A stretch of DNA of 64,000 nt, taken from positions 1,558,893 through 1,622,892 of the forward strand of contig NZ_JAHLMU010000001.1 in NCBI RefSeq assembly GCF_018919485.1, given 5' to 3'. A model generated the notes under the pieces. It ran no database searches. It was not told the origin of the DNA and saw only the letters and a list, made by a program, of their open reading frames with translations. This DNA is from Psychrobacter sp. TAE2020. Lineage in GTDB: Bacteria; Pseudomonadota; Gammaproteobacteria; Pseudomonadales; Moraxellaceae. Every line of letters begins with the position of its first letter. Within the stretch, counting starts at the first letter, position 1. Made by a program: the position numbers and the translations under genes. Of the stretch, positions 30,727 to 42,143 are shown piece after piece.

Positions 30727-31032
30727 TTAGGATTTTTTAACTGCCCGTAAATGAAGAAAATAAGGAGTGGCAAAAATTAAGGTTAGCAGTGCATAAGGCG
30801 ATAAAATGAGTAAATACGACTCCACATCAATACCGCCTAGCCGCAGATTGATTATGTATTCAAAAGTGATTAATGCCATGCCTGCTATCGGAAACAAAAG
30901 CGCGACTGCTAGATGCTTGATAGTGAATGATTTACTTTTATATAAGCCATTTCTTTGAAAACTGATTGTCGCTATCAAATGAATAACTGTGACTAACGGC
31001 ATAAAAAAAACTAATAAAATCATGGCAAGCAT
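30727..31032 (-). CDS. Small membrane protein of unknown function
   Basis: Not recognised. The ATG at 31032 gives 101 residues and has AAGGGGAG four bases upstream; the TTG at 31056 is inside or before that site and is rejected. Three hydrophobic segments are visible, at about 1-23 (MLAMILLVFFMPLVTVIHLIA), 40-62 (LAVALLFPIAGMALITFEYI) and 74-94 (LLILSPYALLTLIFATPYFL), with a basic end (RAVKKS). It is probably an inner-membrane protein. It converges with the Lrp-type regulator and has no evident partner. Confidence 0.6.
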   Translation of the reverse strand: MLAMILLVFFMPLVTVIHLIATISFQRNGLYKSKSFTIKHLAVALLFPIAGMALITFEYIINLRLGGIDVESYLLILSPYALLTLIFATPYFLHLRAVKKS

Positions 31033-31307
31033 ATTACTCCCCTTAATCTGATGCAAAGCAGTCGCTACATCATTTATTCTAAAACCATAGGCTAAATGGT
31101 TTTATTTTTATAATAGTGTTTTTTATAGGAGCATTTTTTATGACATAAAGCAATCAAAACACCCGCGTTTTATTCACAGACTGTAATTGGATTACTCCAC
31201 GCTATCAACAACTTATCATAAATCATAACGCTCAATAAGTCGCATCATGAATACAATTCATGTTAAAATGAGCGCCTTTAAATTAGCATTAATAAATAGG
31301 TCTGCCC

Positions 31308-33767
31308 ATGTCTGCCGATACCATCGCCCGCACCGCCTTTAAACAAGGCACTAAGCCCCTTTACGACTATGATAAACATTGGGCGAGCTGTTATGAGCCT
31401 GCGCCCTTTTTGCCGATGAATCGTGCTGAGATGGATGCTCTGGGATGGGATGCATGCGACGTGATTATCATATCCGGCGATGCTTATGTTGACCACCCTA
31501 GCTTTGGCATGGCGATTATTGGCCGTTTATTAGAGGCGCAAGGCTTCCGAGTCGGTATCATTGCTCAGCCAGATTGGAAGAGCAAGGATGCCTTTATGGA
31601 ACTCGGTAAGCCAGTCTATGCTTACGGTGTGACGGCGGGCAACATGGATAGTATGATCAATCGCTACACCGCTGACCGTAAGATTCGTAGTGATGATGCT
31701 TACTCACCAGGTAATGTCGCTGACAAACGTCCTGACCGTGCTGCTATCGTTTATAGCCAGCGCTGCCGTGAAGCCTATCCAGATGTGCCTATTATCTTAG
31801 GGGGTATCGAAGGTAGCTTGCGCCGTATCGCTCATTATGACTACTGGTCAGACAAAGTACGCCGTAGTATCTTGCTCGATGCCCGTGCCGACGTCTTATT
31901 GTATGGTAACGCTGAACGCGCTATCGTCGACGTGGTGCATGGCCTGTCAAAAGGCTATACCCTTGAGCAGATGAGTAAGCTACGTGGCACTTGCTACTTA
32001 TTGACCCCTAGTCGCCGTCACTGGCAAGCTGATATGATCGAAGTGATCAGTAACGATGTTGATACTGTCGGTCGCGTTGATCCGATTATCAACCCTTATG
32101 TTATGACTGAAGACTTAGACCAGTGCTCAATTGAACAGAATAAGCCTAGCGACTCCCCTGTTGGACAATCCATGTCAGGAATGTCAGGGCAGTATCCAGG
32201 ATTTGTGTCTGAGCCTGTGACTGATAAAGTTATCAATGCTGATCAAGTAGATGAAGAAACGCAAGTAGTACAAATGCGTGGCTTCGATAAGCCTCAAACT
32301 GCGCGTAAACATAAAATTAAAATGCCAGCTCGCGAGCAAACGGTTATTCGTCTCCCTGATTATGAGCATGTGAAGTCAGATCCAGTACTTTATGCTCACG
32401 CTAACCGTATCTTGCATTTGGAAACCAATCCGGGTAATGCTCGCGCTTTAGTGCAACGCCACAGTAGTGGTGCTGGTAACTCCCATACGTCAATCGATGT
32501 CTGGCTTAACCCGCCGCCGATTCCGCTATCGACCGAAGAAATGGATTATGTGTTTGACTTGCCTTATGCACGTCTGCCGCATCCAAGTTATGGCAATGCA
32601 CGCATCCCTGCTTATGACATGATCAAATTCTCAGTCAACATCATGCGTGGCTGTTTTGGCGGTTGCACTTTTTGTTCTATTACTGAGCACGAAGGTCGTA
32701 TTATTCAGAACCGTTCTGAAGAGTCTATCCTACGTGAAGTGGAAGCTATTCGTGATACAGCGCCTAACTTTACAGGGGTTATCTCTGATTTAGGCGGCCC
32801 AACAGCGAATATGTATCGTCTAAGCTGTAAAGATGAGACTATCGAGAAGAACTGTCGGAAGCCCTCTTGTGTCTATCCTGATGTCTGCGAAAACCTAATC
32901 ACTGACCATAGCAATCTGACTAAACTCTATCGCAAAGCTCGTGATATTAAAGGGGTGAAAAAGATTCTTATCGCCTCGGGTTTACGTTATGACTTAGCGG
33001 TAAAAGACCCTGAATACGTCAAAGAGCTAGTGACTCACCACGTCGGTGGTTATCTCAAAATCGCTCCTGAACATTCAGAAGAAGCAGTGCTATCGAAGAT
33101 GATGAAGCCTGGCATGGGCTCATACGATAAATTTAAAGCGATGTTTGAGCAGTTTAGCGCGGAGGCTGGTAAAGAGCAGTACCTTATCCCTTATTTCATC
33201 GCCGCACATCCAGGCACTAAAGATGAAGACATGATGAACTTGGCGTTATGGCTTAAGAGTTACGGCTATCGTGCTGACCAAGTACAAGCTTTTTATCCTA
33301 GTCCGATGGCGACAGCAACGACGATGTATCATACCCATAAAGACCCGCTACGTAAGATCAGTCGTGATGAAGGGGATATGGATATCGTCAAGTCTGGCAA
33401 GCAGCGTAAACTGCATAAAGCCTTCCTACGTTATCATGATCCTAAGAACTGGGTACTATTACGTAAAGCGCTACAAGATATGGGCCGTAGCGATTTAATT
33501 GGTAAGAATAGAGGCTGCTTAATACCGCCATTCAACGCCAGCTTAGAAGGCCGTGATGCCGCACAAGACAGCTATCAATCAGCGCGTAAGAAGAACAGTC
33601 GCATAGGTAATGATTCTGTTAAACGCCGTGGCAATAATACTGCTACTGGTGCAGATACTAATGACTCAGCAAACAATAACGCTGCCGTTAAGAACGTCAA
33701 AAAGCGTGTCAGTAAGGGTAACTTCCAGACGCAGCATACTGGTTTGCCACCACGTAAGACAAAATAA
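31308..33767 (+). CDS. ygiQ: Radical SAM protein YgiQ (UPF0313)
   Basis: Radical SAM protein of the YgiQ family, function unknown. The [4Fe-4S] motif is CFGGCTFC near residue 449, inside [19 protein letters not shown]. The N-terminal half has a B12-binding-like Rossmann region ([17 protein letters not shown] and [20 protein letters not shown]). The C-terminal [16 protein letters not shown] is family-typical. A low-similarity insertion near 270-345 (Ser/Gly/Val-rich) and an Asn/Lys-rich tail after about 760 make it 819 residues, compared with about 740 in E. coli. It appears monocistronic. Confidence 0.93.
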   Translation: MSADTIARTAFKQGTKPLYDYDKHWASCYEPAPFLPMNRAEMDALGWDACDVIIISGDAYVDHPSFGMAIIGRLLEAQGFRVGIIAQPDWKSKDAFMELGKPVYAYGVTAGNMDSMINRYTADRKIRSDDAYSPGNVADKRPDRAAIVYSQRCREAYPDVPIILGGIEGSLRRIAHYDYWSDKVRRSILLDARADVLLYGNAERAIVDVVHGLSKGYTLEQMSKLRGTCYLLTPSRRHWQADMIEVISNDVDTVGRVDPIINPYVMTEDLDQCSIEQNKPSDSPVGQSMSGMSGQYPGFVSEPVTDKVINADQVDEETQVVQMRGFDKPQTARKHKIKMPAREQTVIRLPDYEHVKSDPVLYAHANRILHLETNPGNARALVQRHSSGAGNSHTSIDVWLNPPPIPLSTEEMDYVFDLPYARLPHPSYGNARIPAYDMIKFSVNIMRGCFGGCTFCSITEHEGRIIQNRSEESILREVEAIRDTAPNFTGVISDLGGPTANMYRLSCKDETIEKNCRKPSCVYPDVCENLITDHSNLTKLYRKARDIKGVKKILIASGLRYDLAVKDPEYVKELVTHHVGGYLKIAPEHSEEAVLSKMMKPGMGSYDKFKAMFEQFSAEAGKEQYLIPYFIAAHPGTKDEDMMNLALWLKSYGYRADQVQAFYPSPMATATTMYHTHKDPLRKISRDEGDMDIVKSGKQRKLHKAFLRYHDPKNWVLLRKALQDMGRSDLIGKNRGCLIPPFNASLEGRDAAQDSYQSARKKNSRIGNDSVKRRGNNTATGADTNDSANNNAAVKNVKKRVSKGNFQTQHTGLPPRKTK

Positions 33768-33812
33768 GGCAGTTAGTTGATATAGCTACCTAGTTAGATC
33801 ATTTAACGGTAT

Positions 33813-33852
33813 AAAAAACGCATAATATCTTACCAGTGTTATGTGTTTTTTA
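33813..33852 (+). terminator. ygiQ terminator
   Basis: AAAAAACGCATAA pairs with TTATGTGTTTTTT (one G-T pair) around a loop of about 14 bases, 45 bp after the ygiQ stop. Confidence 0.75.
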
Positions 33853-34046
33853 TTGCCATTTATTAGCTCAAATTAACAATTACATTAGTCAGCATTTGAG
33901 TAACCAAGCTAACAACTCGGAACAATTTCTAACATTTAGTCGGGCTAGTTTTAGTTATTATGGCTGCGATGCATTTAACGCATTAATGCTACAAGACTTA
34001 GATATAAAAGACTAAGATTTAAATGACCATACTTTCGGAGAAACGC

Positions 34047-34457
34047 ATGAATACTTTAATTAAATTGGCTACTGCCGTACCAGCTATCGCTCTATTGGGT
34101 GCTTGTTCGACTATGACCCCTGCTCCTAGCACCCCAACAACAGTACCATCTGAAAGTGTTACTACTCTCGCTTATGACCGCATGGCTCCAGCCCGTTATA
34201 CTTGTACTGATAACAGTCAAGTAATGGCTAAACAATCTATCAATAAACAGCAAGTTATGGTCACTGCAACTTTACCAAAAGTTGGTTGGTCACAACAGCC
34301 AATCCTATTAAACGGTGAAGTTCAAGGCAATACTGCAAGCTACGTTAATGAATCAAATCCAGAAGTGATCTACGCTTGGCACATGCAGGATGATAAAGGT
34401 ATTTTGGCCATGAAATGGGCAGATGGTAAAGAATATCAAGTAAATTGTAAAATCTAA
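34047..34457 (+). CDS. Putative lipoprotein, possibly MliC/PliC-like lysozyme inhibitor
   Basis: Starts at the ATG at 34047, which has CGGAGAAA just before it; the TTG- or ATG-led extension from 34023 is unlikely. The signal MNTLIKLATAVPAIALLGAC carries a lipobox LLGAC with Cys20 as the lipidated residue. After a Thr/Pro-rich linker the C-terminal 95 residues start with YTCTDNSQV and end with YQVNCKI. This places one Cys near each end, as in C-type lysozyme inhibitors (MliC). Their WHM and MKWADGKEY segments also resemble that fold. The MliC relation is tentative. Terminator-like hairpins follow. Confidence 0.65.
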   Translation: MNTLIKLATAVPAIALLGACSTMTPAPSTPTTVPSESVTTLAYDRMAPARYTCTDNSQVMAKQSINKQQVMVTATLPKVGWSQQPILLNGEVQGNTASYVNESNPEVIYAWHMQDDKGILAMKWADGKEYQVNCKI

Positions 34458-34471
34458 GTCAGCATTTATAA

Positions 34472-34531
34472 TACTATCAGTGAATGATAGTAGATAGATA
34501 AAACAGTCATCTAACGGTGGCTGTTTTTTTA
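34472..34531 (+). terminator. Hairpins downstream of the putative lipoprotein
   Basis: ACTATCA and TGATAGT form a 7-bp stem at 34472-34491. A second, less perfect stem (AACAGTCATC with GGTGGCTGTT) is followed by seven T residues. The second is the likely terminator. Confidence 0.65.
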
Positions 34532-34637
34532 TGGCTATCTGAATAATTAAAGAGTGTAATGGCTATCAAATTAGCCTTAGTCAGCGTTAATTATGCGACA
34601 ATAATGGCAACTATAATATTATTAAAAGGATCAATCG

Positions 34638-35189
34638 ATGGCCAAGCGTTTAGCAACTATGATGATAATAACGATAGCCAGTACTGCAACGCTATTAGGC
34701 TGTGATAAGCGCTCTGAAACTACCGAGACTGTCCCCGATACCAAAGCGGTAGCAACTGAACAAGCGGCCTCTAGCACAGTAGATATCAACACGCCGGCGA
34801 CTGCCGTTGACTGGTCGAAGGTAGCGACTAAAGAAAAACCTGCTGATCTTGCTAGCTATAAATTCCCTTTTGCCCTGGATAGTCAAAACGTTAAAAATTA
34901 CGCTGATTATTTCAAAGTAGATAAACCCACTGCTCAGTATAATCTCACTGTAGGCATGGCTAGTAATGAGGCCTTATCTAAGGTGCTTGATCAATTGGAT
35001 ACTAGCTATACTTCTCATGAAGTCACTGATGGCGAGAAAACTAAACTAGTCATTCATACTACTGCTGATATCGATGCCAGTAGCTATGATTATGTGTTTG
35101 AAGAAGACTTCGCTAAAGGGCTAGTCTTACCTATTGAGATTAAACCTGATGGTATCAAAATTGAGAGTGATCCGCATGCAGGGTCTTAG
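34638..35189 (+). CDS. Putative lipoprotein of unknown function
   Basis: Not recognised as a named family. The signal MAKRLATMMIITIASTATLLGC has lipobox LLGC with Cys22. A Thr/Ala-rich linker (about 25-65) leads to a compact domain from SYKFPFALDS to the end. It contains PTAQYNLTVGMASNEALSKV and DYVFEEDFAKGLVLPIEIKP. AAAAGGATC precedes the ATG. The 3' end of this gene (from about DASSYDYVF onward) is repeated in degenerate form at 36587-36708 beyond the Fic gene, showing that a paralogue once stood there. Confidence 0.65.
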   Translation: MAKRLATMMIITIASTATLLGCDKRSETTETVPDTKAVATEQAASSTVDINTPATAVDWSKVATKEKPADLASYKFPFALDSQNVKNYADYFKVDKPTAQYNLTVGMASNEALSKVLDQLDTSYTSHEVTDGEKTKLVIHTTADIDASSYDYVFEEDFAKGLVLPIEIKPDGIKIESDPHAGS

Positions 35190-35421
35190 GATTTAAAAAA
35201 TACGATAACTTGTCGCTCACTTTTTACAAAATTTGATAGACAAAAACATTTAAGGTATATATATTAACCCCTATACAGCTTGTCTATCAGATTAGATAGA
35301 ATGTGAGAGTCAAAATATTTTGTTATAACTATATTTATAGCAAGTGATGTAGACGCTCACATTGATAAAGTTTTGAAACTTAAAGTAACCAAACAATCTA
35401 TTACTTAAATTGGCCACTATT

Positions 35422-36543
35422 ATGCCTTTAGATTTGACTGAAGCTGTTACCTATCATTATGACAAGTTTCCGCCTACAAACCTTAATTATGGCGGGTTTG
35501 TCAATGAACTAATCAAAGCTACTGATGCTATTGCCCGCTATGATCAAATGCTCAAGAACATGCATAATAGTGAAATACTGCTGGCACCCCTACGGAATCA
35601 AGAAGCGGTTATCTCTTCTAGAATGGAGGGAACCGTTAGTACAATGGATGAGATTTTAAAGTTTGAAGCAGACTATGAGAATGATAGCACTATCACCTCT
35701 AGCGTAAGGTCTGAAGTTGTAGAGACTATTCTTTATCAAAGAGCTTTGAAAGATGCACAAGAAGCGCTGATAGATGGCTATCCTATGTCCCAATCTATGC
35801 TTAAAACTATTCATCAACGTTTATTGTCTTTTGGACGTGGCGCAACTAAATCTCCAGGCGAGTTTAAAACTGAGCAGAACTATTTAGCGGATCGTTATAA
35901 GCGAACCATATTATTTGTGCCGATTACGCCTGAGAGGTTAACCGACGGTCTGGAAAACCTTTTTGAATATATAGAATCTAGTCAGGACCCTTCTTTAATA
36001 AAGGCTGCGTTTACTCATGTAGAGTTTGAAGCTTTACATCCTTTTAAAGACGGTAATGGACGCATAGGTCGTATGCTAATTACTTTAATGTTATGGCAAG
36101 CGGGTACTATTTCTGCTCCGTATTTTTATATCAGTGGTTACTTTGAAGAGAACAAAAACAGATACATAGATATGATGAGGGAAGTCTCACAATATAATAA
36201 CTGGGATAATTGGTGTGCTTTCTTCCTAGAAGCCGTGGAGAAGCAATCGATTAGAAATCTGAAAATCGCTGAAGATATTCAGGCTTTGTATGAAGATATG
36301 GAACAACGTTTCGCTGATATATTATCCTCAAAATGGAGTGTTATTGCTCTAGACTTTGTGTTTACTAACCCTGTATTTCGTAACAATAAGTTTACTAACC
36401 AGAGCGGTATTCCTGCGGCAACCGCTTCAAGGTTTACGAGACTCTTATTGGATGAAGGCATTATCAGTCAAATTGAAGAATCCTCTGGTAGACGACCTGC
36501 ACTTTACTCGTTTGAGCCATTGATGGAGTTGGTGAGGGTTTAA
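35422..36543 (+). CDS. Fic domain protein, probable AMP-transferase with built-in inhibitory helix
   Basis: Fic proteins transfer AMP or related groups from nucleotides to target proteins. An N-terminal Fic_N region contains ISSRMEGT, fitting the inhibitory motif (S/T)xxxE(G/N) with Ser65, Glu69 and Gly70, placed before the Fic core as in class II enzymes. The active-site motif HPFKDGNGRIGR starts at His206. A C-terminal winged-helix-like segment (TNQSGIPAATASRFTRLLLDEG) resembles those of transcription-factor-like Fic proteins. The ATG at 35422 gives 373 residues; the TTG at 35410 is not needed, and no strong ribosome binding site is visible. The gene sits between a lipoprotein gene and the remnant of its paralogue. 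Target unknown. Confidence 0.9.
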   Translation: MPLDLTEAVTYHYDKFPPTNLNYGGFVNELIKATDAIARYDQMLKNMHNSEILLAPLRNQEAVISSRMEGTVSTMDEILKFEADYENDSTITSSVRSEVVETILYQRALKDAQEALIDGYPMSQSMLKTIHQRLLSFGRGATKSPGEFKTEQNYLADRYKRTILFVPITPERLTDGLENLFEYIESSQDPSLIKAAFTHVEFEALHPFKDGNGRIGRMLITLMLWQAGTISAPYFYISGYFEENKNRYIDMMREVSQYNNWDNWCAFFLEAVEKQSIRNLKIAEDIQALYEDMEQRFADILSSKWSVIALDFVFTNPVFRNNKFTNQSGIPAATASRFTRLLLDEGIISQIEESSGRRPALYSFEPLMELVRV

Positions 36544-36586
36544 ATATTGTCATCTAAGAACTGATGTTGATTCCTTAGATTAGGTC

Positions 36587-36708
36587 ACTGCTAGCGAATA
36601 CGAGTATGTGTTTGCAGAGCCTTTTGCTAAAGGATTGACGATACCGATTGAGATTAAGCCAAATGGCGTCAAAGGGAGATCAATATTAATCCGCATGAGG
36701 GGACTTAG
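36587..36708 (+). pseudogene. 3' remnant of a second copy of the 34638 lipoprotein gene
   Basis: Read from 36587, the frame gives TASEYEYVFAEPFAKGLTIP followed by IEIKPNGVKG. This aligns closely with DASSYDYVFEEDFAKGLVLP and IEIKPDGIKI of the lipoprotein ending at 35189. A small frameshift follows, after which the DNA still matches at CCGCATG and the final TAG. No start, signal peptide or upstream two-thirds remain. The Fic gene lies exactly between the intact gene and this tail. Confidence 0.75.
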
Positions 36709-36761
36709 TGGATTATATAGTACTAATCATTAAGAGACACTTATATCAGAGATCGCTAAGA

Positions 36762-37076
36762 CGCTAAGCCCTCCTAATTACGCCGTGATTTTTAGCTCTA
36801 CGCGCACTAATGGCGACGATGGTTACGCTGCTCGATGGTTACGCTGCTATAGCTGATAGAATGACTGAGCTTGCATCCGAACAAGAAGGGTTTCTTGGTA
36901 TTGAATCAGCCCGAGAAGATATAGGTATTACTGTGTCATATTGGGCTAGCGAAGAAGCTATCAAGCAATGGAAGCAAAACGCTAAACATCTCGAAGCGCA
37001 GCACTTAGGTCATAAAAATTGGTATGCTAAATTTAAAGTTCTAGTAGCAAAGGTTGAGCGCGATTATGGGATTTAA
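36762..37076 (+). pseudogene. Antibiotic-biosynthesis-monooxygenase (ABM) fold protein, disrupted by a 16-bp tandem duplication
   Basis: The 3' part encodes an ABM-fold protein (IADRMTELASEQEGFLGIES, ITVSYWASEEAIKQWKQNAKHL and a GHKNWY region). The normal N-terminal strand is present upstream in another frame: 36776 onward reads NYAVIFSSTRTNGDDGYAA. The frames are split by an exact 16-bp duplication (36817-36832 and 36833-36848). Removing one copy joins them as GDDGYAAIADRM. An ATG at 36810 opens a frame of 88 codons that crosses the repeat, so a shortened product could still be made, starting MATMVTLLDG. No ATG precedes the ancestral N-terminus, so its start may also be lost. ABM proteins are small dimeric enzymes, some of them oxygenases or heme-degrading. 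Confidence 0.75.
36817..36848 (+). repeat. 16-bp exact tandem duplication in the ABM gene
   Basis: CGATGGTTACGCTGCT occurs twice with no spacer. Sixteen is not a multiple of three, so it shifts the reading frame. Confidence 0.95.
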
Positions 37077-37100
37077 TTTTTAGTGTTGATGATGCAGTAT

Positions 37101-37165
37101 GTAGCGTGGGCGATAACCCACGGAATATGAAAATATTATAGAACGTGGGTTATCACCCATGCTAC
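37101..37165. repeat. 65-bp imperfect inverted repeat (REP/MITE-like)
   Basis: The arms 37101-37122 and 37144-37165 are 22 bp each and match at 20 positions as inverted copies (core GATAACCCACG with CGTGGGTTATC). The 21-bp centre is AT-rich. It sits between the ends of the convergent ABM pseudogene and the DUF2971-like gene. Such GTGGG-TTATC palindromes are scattered in intergenic DNA of several bacteria. It might act as a terminator but lacks a T run. Confidence 0.8.
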
Positions 37166-37168
37166 GTT

Positions 37169-38752
37169 TTAAGTCTGCCGATAAGGATTGTTTGATAGCT
37201 CTATTTTGACTTCTGTATTGCGAAGCAACCAAGATAAGTATATTTGATATTCGTTAGCAGCAGGAGCTATATATACTTTATTAAGATTCTCTTTTACCTC
37301 AGCTTGGTACTCAACGTATAAAAATCTTCCAAACTCCATTTGAACTTTGGTATCTTTAAGTGCAGTAATATAAACTATACGACATTCTTGTTCTTCTTGA
37401 AATGCTGAATGCTTAACAAGGTACTTCAAAGGTAACAAAATTTCGTTCTCTAAAATATATAATTCATTTACAAATCCTGTGTAGTTATCTTTTAATTTTA
37501 AATACTCAACTTTAAACGAATCGTAGTTATCTTTTAATTTTTCTAGACTTTTTAATACTATGTCTCTTTTACTATTTACATACTCAGTGTACTTTCGCCA
37601 GTGATTTTGAGCCTCTTCTTTGTTCTCAAACTCGTTATAGAATGTAACTTCGTTTCTTTGAGCCAAATGTACATAACCATTACTAACGTCTAAATACATA
37701 CATCTAAAGACGTTTTGTTTACGTATACTGATATCTATTGTGTTCGATGATACGTCTACATTTCTAATATCATCAACTTCTTTTTGAGAAATAATCTCTA
37801 TTGGATCATTAACTGCTTTATTGTATTTTTTCTGTATAGTGTTGTTTAGAAAAAAATGTTTATTAAAAACTAAGCTAACTCCTGAAGCTTCCTTGTTATT
37901 TTCTTTACCGTATAGTCTAAATTGGTTAAGACTATCGTGATTAAAAGTAAAGCAACTTAGAAAAGCATGATAGTCTAAATCTAAATTAACACCATCTATA
38001 TTACTACCCTTTTTCCCCGTGAGATAGTTCATTAACAAGCTACCTTCACTGGGATCGTTGACATTTTGTATGGTATTTAATCTAAATAAATTTTCCTCCT
38101 TTTTAGAGTCGCTTAGTAAAATGTTTGCAACCGTAGTACTTGTATAGTGAGCAAGCTTTCTTTCGTACTGATTTTCGTGATTGCACTCTACGATTAAACT
38201 GGACTGTATTTTTAACACTTCCGTTAAAGAACTTAAAAAATATTGAGCAATTTCTCTAGTTTCTTCTTTGAGAAGCATCATAGATATTTTTATTAAACAA
38301 TAATTTTCATAAGAGTAAGAGACGCCTAATGCTTCAAAAAATTTAAAGGCATTTTTATAGTTTTCTTTTAAGATAGAATCCTTTCCAAATTTGAATATAA
38401 TATCTTCTGCGGAGAGCAGACCTCTTTCAGATATCATTATACTTATAGGTTCAAACTCTTTATCTCTATATAGCTCTACAAGTCTATCAAAGGATTTGTT
38501 AATATCATCCTTTTCACTAAGTCCTAGATTAATTTGAGCTAAATAATAACTTACTTTGTTATCCCTTTTCTCAATGTCAACTAAGGCTTTATACCCTAAA
38601 GGTCTTTGCTTACTGTAATAGGAAAGATTAAATATTTTTAATCTCGCATCTGTAAAAGCTTCTCCTCCATCCTTCTCACGAGTTACCTTCTGCAACTCCT
38701 CAATTTCTTTCCGAGTCTCATCATCCAAATCTTTCAAATCATCAATATTCAT
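37169..38752 (-). CDS. DUF2971-like protein with helical N-terminal half
   Basis: Not recognised as a named protein. From the ATG at 38752 it has 527 residues. The first 200 are charged and helical (NIDDLKDLDDETRKEIEELQ), with TPR/Sel1-like spacing. The second half has KLAHYTSTTVANILL, NTIQNVNDPSEGSLLMNYL and HAFLSCFTFNHDSLNQFRLYG, which match the DUF2971 layout of a (K/H)YTS start, NDPxE, a CF(S/T) strand and a (W/F)xxYG element. It ends with LSNNPYRQT. GAGGAG, the last codons of ligA, serves as its ribosome binding site, and the start is 7 bp after the ligA stop. The gene is visibly more AT-rich than ligA, suggesting acquisition. DUF2971 proteins occur in defence and other accessory loci, and their function is unknown. 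Confidence 0.65.
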   Translation of the reverse strand: MNIDDLKDLDDETRKEIEELQKVTREKDGGEAFTDARLKIFNLSYYSKQRPLGYKALVDIEKRDNKVSYYLAQINLGLSEKDDINKSFDRLVELYRDKEFEPISIMISERGLLSAEDIIFKFGKDSILKENYKNAFKFFEALGVSYSYENYCLIKISMMLLKEETREIAQYFLSSLTEVLKIQSSLIVECNHENQYERKLAHYTSTTVANILLSDSKKEENLFRLNTIQNVNDPSEGSLLMNYLTGKKGSNIDGVNLDLDYHAFLSCFTFNHDSLNQFRLYGKENNKEASGVSLVFNKHFFLNNTIQKKYNKAVNDPIEIISQKEVDDIRNVDVSSNTIDISIRKQNVFRCMYLDVSNGYVHLAQRNEVTFYNEFENKEEAQNHWRKYTEYVNSKRDIVLKSLEKLKDNYDSFKVEYLKLKDNYTGFVNELYILENEILLPLKYLVKHSAFQEEQECRIVYITALKDTKVQMEFGRFLYVEYQAEVKENLNKVYIAPAANEYQIYLSWLLRNTEVKIELSNNPYRQT

Positions 38753-38759
38753 AATCACT

Positions 38760-40913
<2,154 letters not shown>

Positions 40914-40979
40914 TCAAGATACCGATATAATAACAAGTTTGGCTGTTTTTGTGAGCATTGATTAAGCATTGATAAGGGC

Positions 40980-41030
40980 AAATAACCTAACTTTTATCAT
41001 AGAGCTTGCTATGAAAAGTTAGGCTATTTG
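40980..41030 (-). terminator. Long hairpin between zipA and ligA
   Basis: About 20 bp of near-perfect pairing (AATAACCTAACTTTT with AAAAGTTAGGCTATT and ATCATAG/CTATG extensions), 85 bp after the zipA stop. The T run is poor, so it may be a partial terminator or processing site, allowing some read-through into ligA. Confidence 0.55.
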
Positions 41031-41114
41031 ACCTTTATTGACTATTTCAAGATTTAACTGAGCTGGCTTTTAATAACTAACTTTTAATGACCTACTTTTA
41101 GAGATAAGCAGCGG

Positions 41115-42143
41115 TTACACATAATCACGTACTTGATTACGCAGTTGTTGCTTATATTCAGTAGTGATTTGCTGATTATTCTCATCAAGAATCATAGCAT
41201 CTAGATCATTGGCCATCATATAGGCAATGCTCATCATACTATCAAAGCTGCGCAAGGCTTGCGGATGCGGTAGCGATAAGAACACTACTACGCCGTTATA
41301 AGTATTAGTTGCGACACTGTGCGGATCAAAAGGCGCAATACCATCATCAGTAATACCCATCATACTAAACCACAGCATACCAGTACCGTCTTTTTGCTCA
41401 TAGCGATGGAACATATTCATCGCTCCAAAACGTAAGCCATACTTATCAATAAGGGTTAACAAGTCACGGCCACGAACTATCGAAGGCGTGCGATCACGAT
41501 ATTGGTGCGGCAAGATAGTAATATTAATATTATCTTTAGCATTAATAAGCGGACCGTTCTGTGCTTGATCGACTGGCGACAGCAAATGCTGATCAAGAAT
41601 AGGACTATTATCAGTGAAATTTGGCTCTTCTGCTGTATCAATAGTAGGCATTAAACTATCCGTCGCTGACATTAAGCTAGAGAAGGCATCAGGCTCTTGC
41701 GCACTGTAAGTTGACTGATACTCACTCTCCTCATTACTTAGCTCATTAGAGAAATGTGCAAACTCAGCATCATCAACAAGTTGCTGTTCAGCCTGCCAGC
41801 GGGCATAGTCAGCAGCATCAATACTGTCTTCGTTATGAGTATTGTCTTTAACAGTGTCATATGGCGTAGAATGCACAGGTGACGAAGGCTCATCTACAAT
41901 GACAGCATTTAGATAGTCACGGTTGGGGCCAATAATGGTTTCACCAGCGAAGGTATCTTCTAGGTCTGGCTGATCGATTACATTACGCTCATGACGAGGA
42001 ATGATCGGAATGCCATTTTTATCGTACTCGACGACAGCAGTTTCAGCGTTTTGACGACGCTTAAAGCTACGAATGACCATAAACAGCCCTGCAAAGACGA
42101 TAAATGCAGCAATGGCAATTAATACAAACTGAATAGCGGTCAT
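41115..42143 (-). CDS. zipA: Cell division protein ZipA
   Basis: Inner-membrane anchor of FtsZ at the division septum. The N-terminal helix TAIQFVLIAIAAFIVFAGLFM is followed by the basic KRRQN, then an acidic, disordered linker (about 40-195). The FtsZ-binding C-terminal domain (about 205-342) contains LIDKYGLRFGAMNMFHRYE, WFSMMGITDDGIAPFD and GVVVFLSLPHP. The ATG at 42143 has AGGA upstream, while the frame from 42152 would start with GTG. At 342 residues it is close to E. coli ZipA (328). It lies between smc and ligA. Confidence 0.93.
   Translation of the reverse strand: MTAIQFVLIAIAAFIVFAGLFMVIRSFKRRQNAETAVVEYDKNGIPIIPRHERNVIDQPDLEDTFAGETIIGPNRDYLNAVIVDEPSSPVHSTPYDTVKDNTHNEDSIDAADYARWQAEQQLVDDAEFAHFSNELSNEESEYQSTYSAQEPDAFSSLMSATDSLMPTIDTAEEPNFTDNSPILDQHLLSPVDQAQNGPLINAKDNINITILPHQYRDRTPSIVRGRDLLTLIDKYGLRFGAMNMFHRYEQKDGTGMLWFSMMGITDDGIAPFDPHSVATNTYNGVVVFLSLPHPQALRSFDSMMSIAYMMANDLDAMILDENNQQITTEYKQQLRNQVRDYV

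Noticed and set aside
32184..32369. Minus-strand frame inside ygiQ
   Set aside because: Shadow of a clearly coding plus-strand gene; no signal for its own expression.
37101..37165. Possible tRNA or structured RNA
   Set aside because: A simple two-arm inverted repeat without cloverleaf or conserved RNA motifs.
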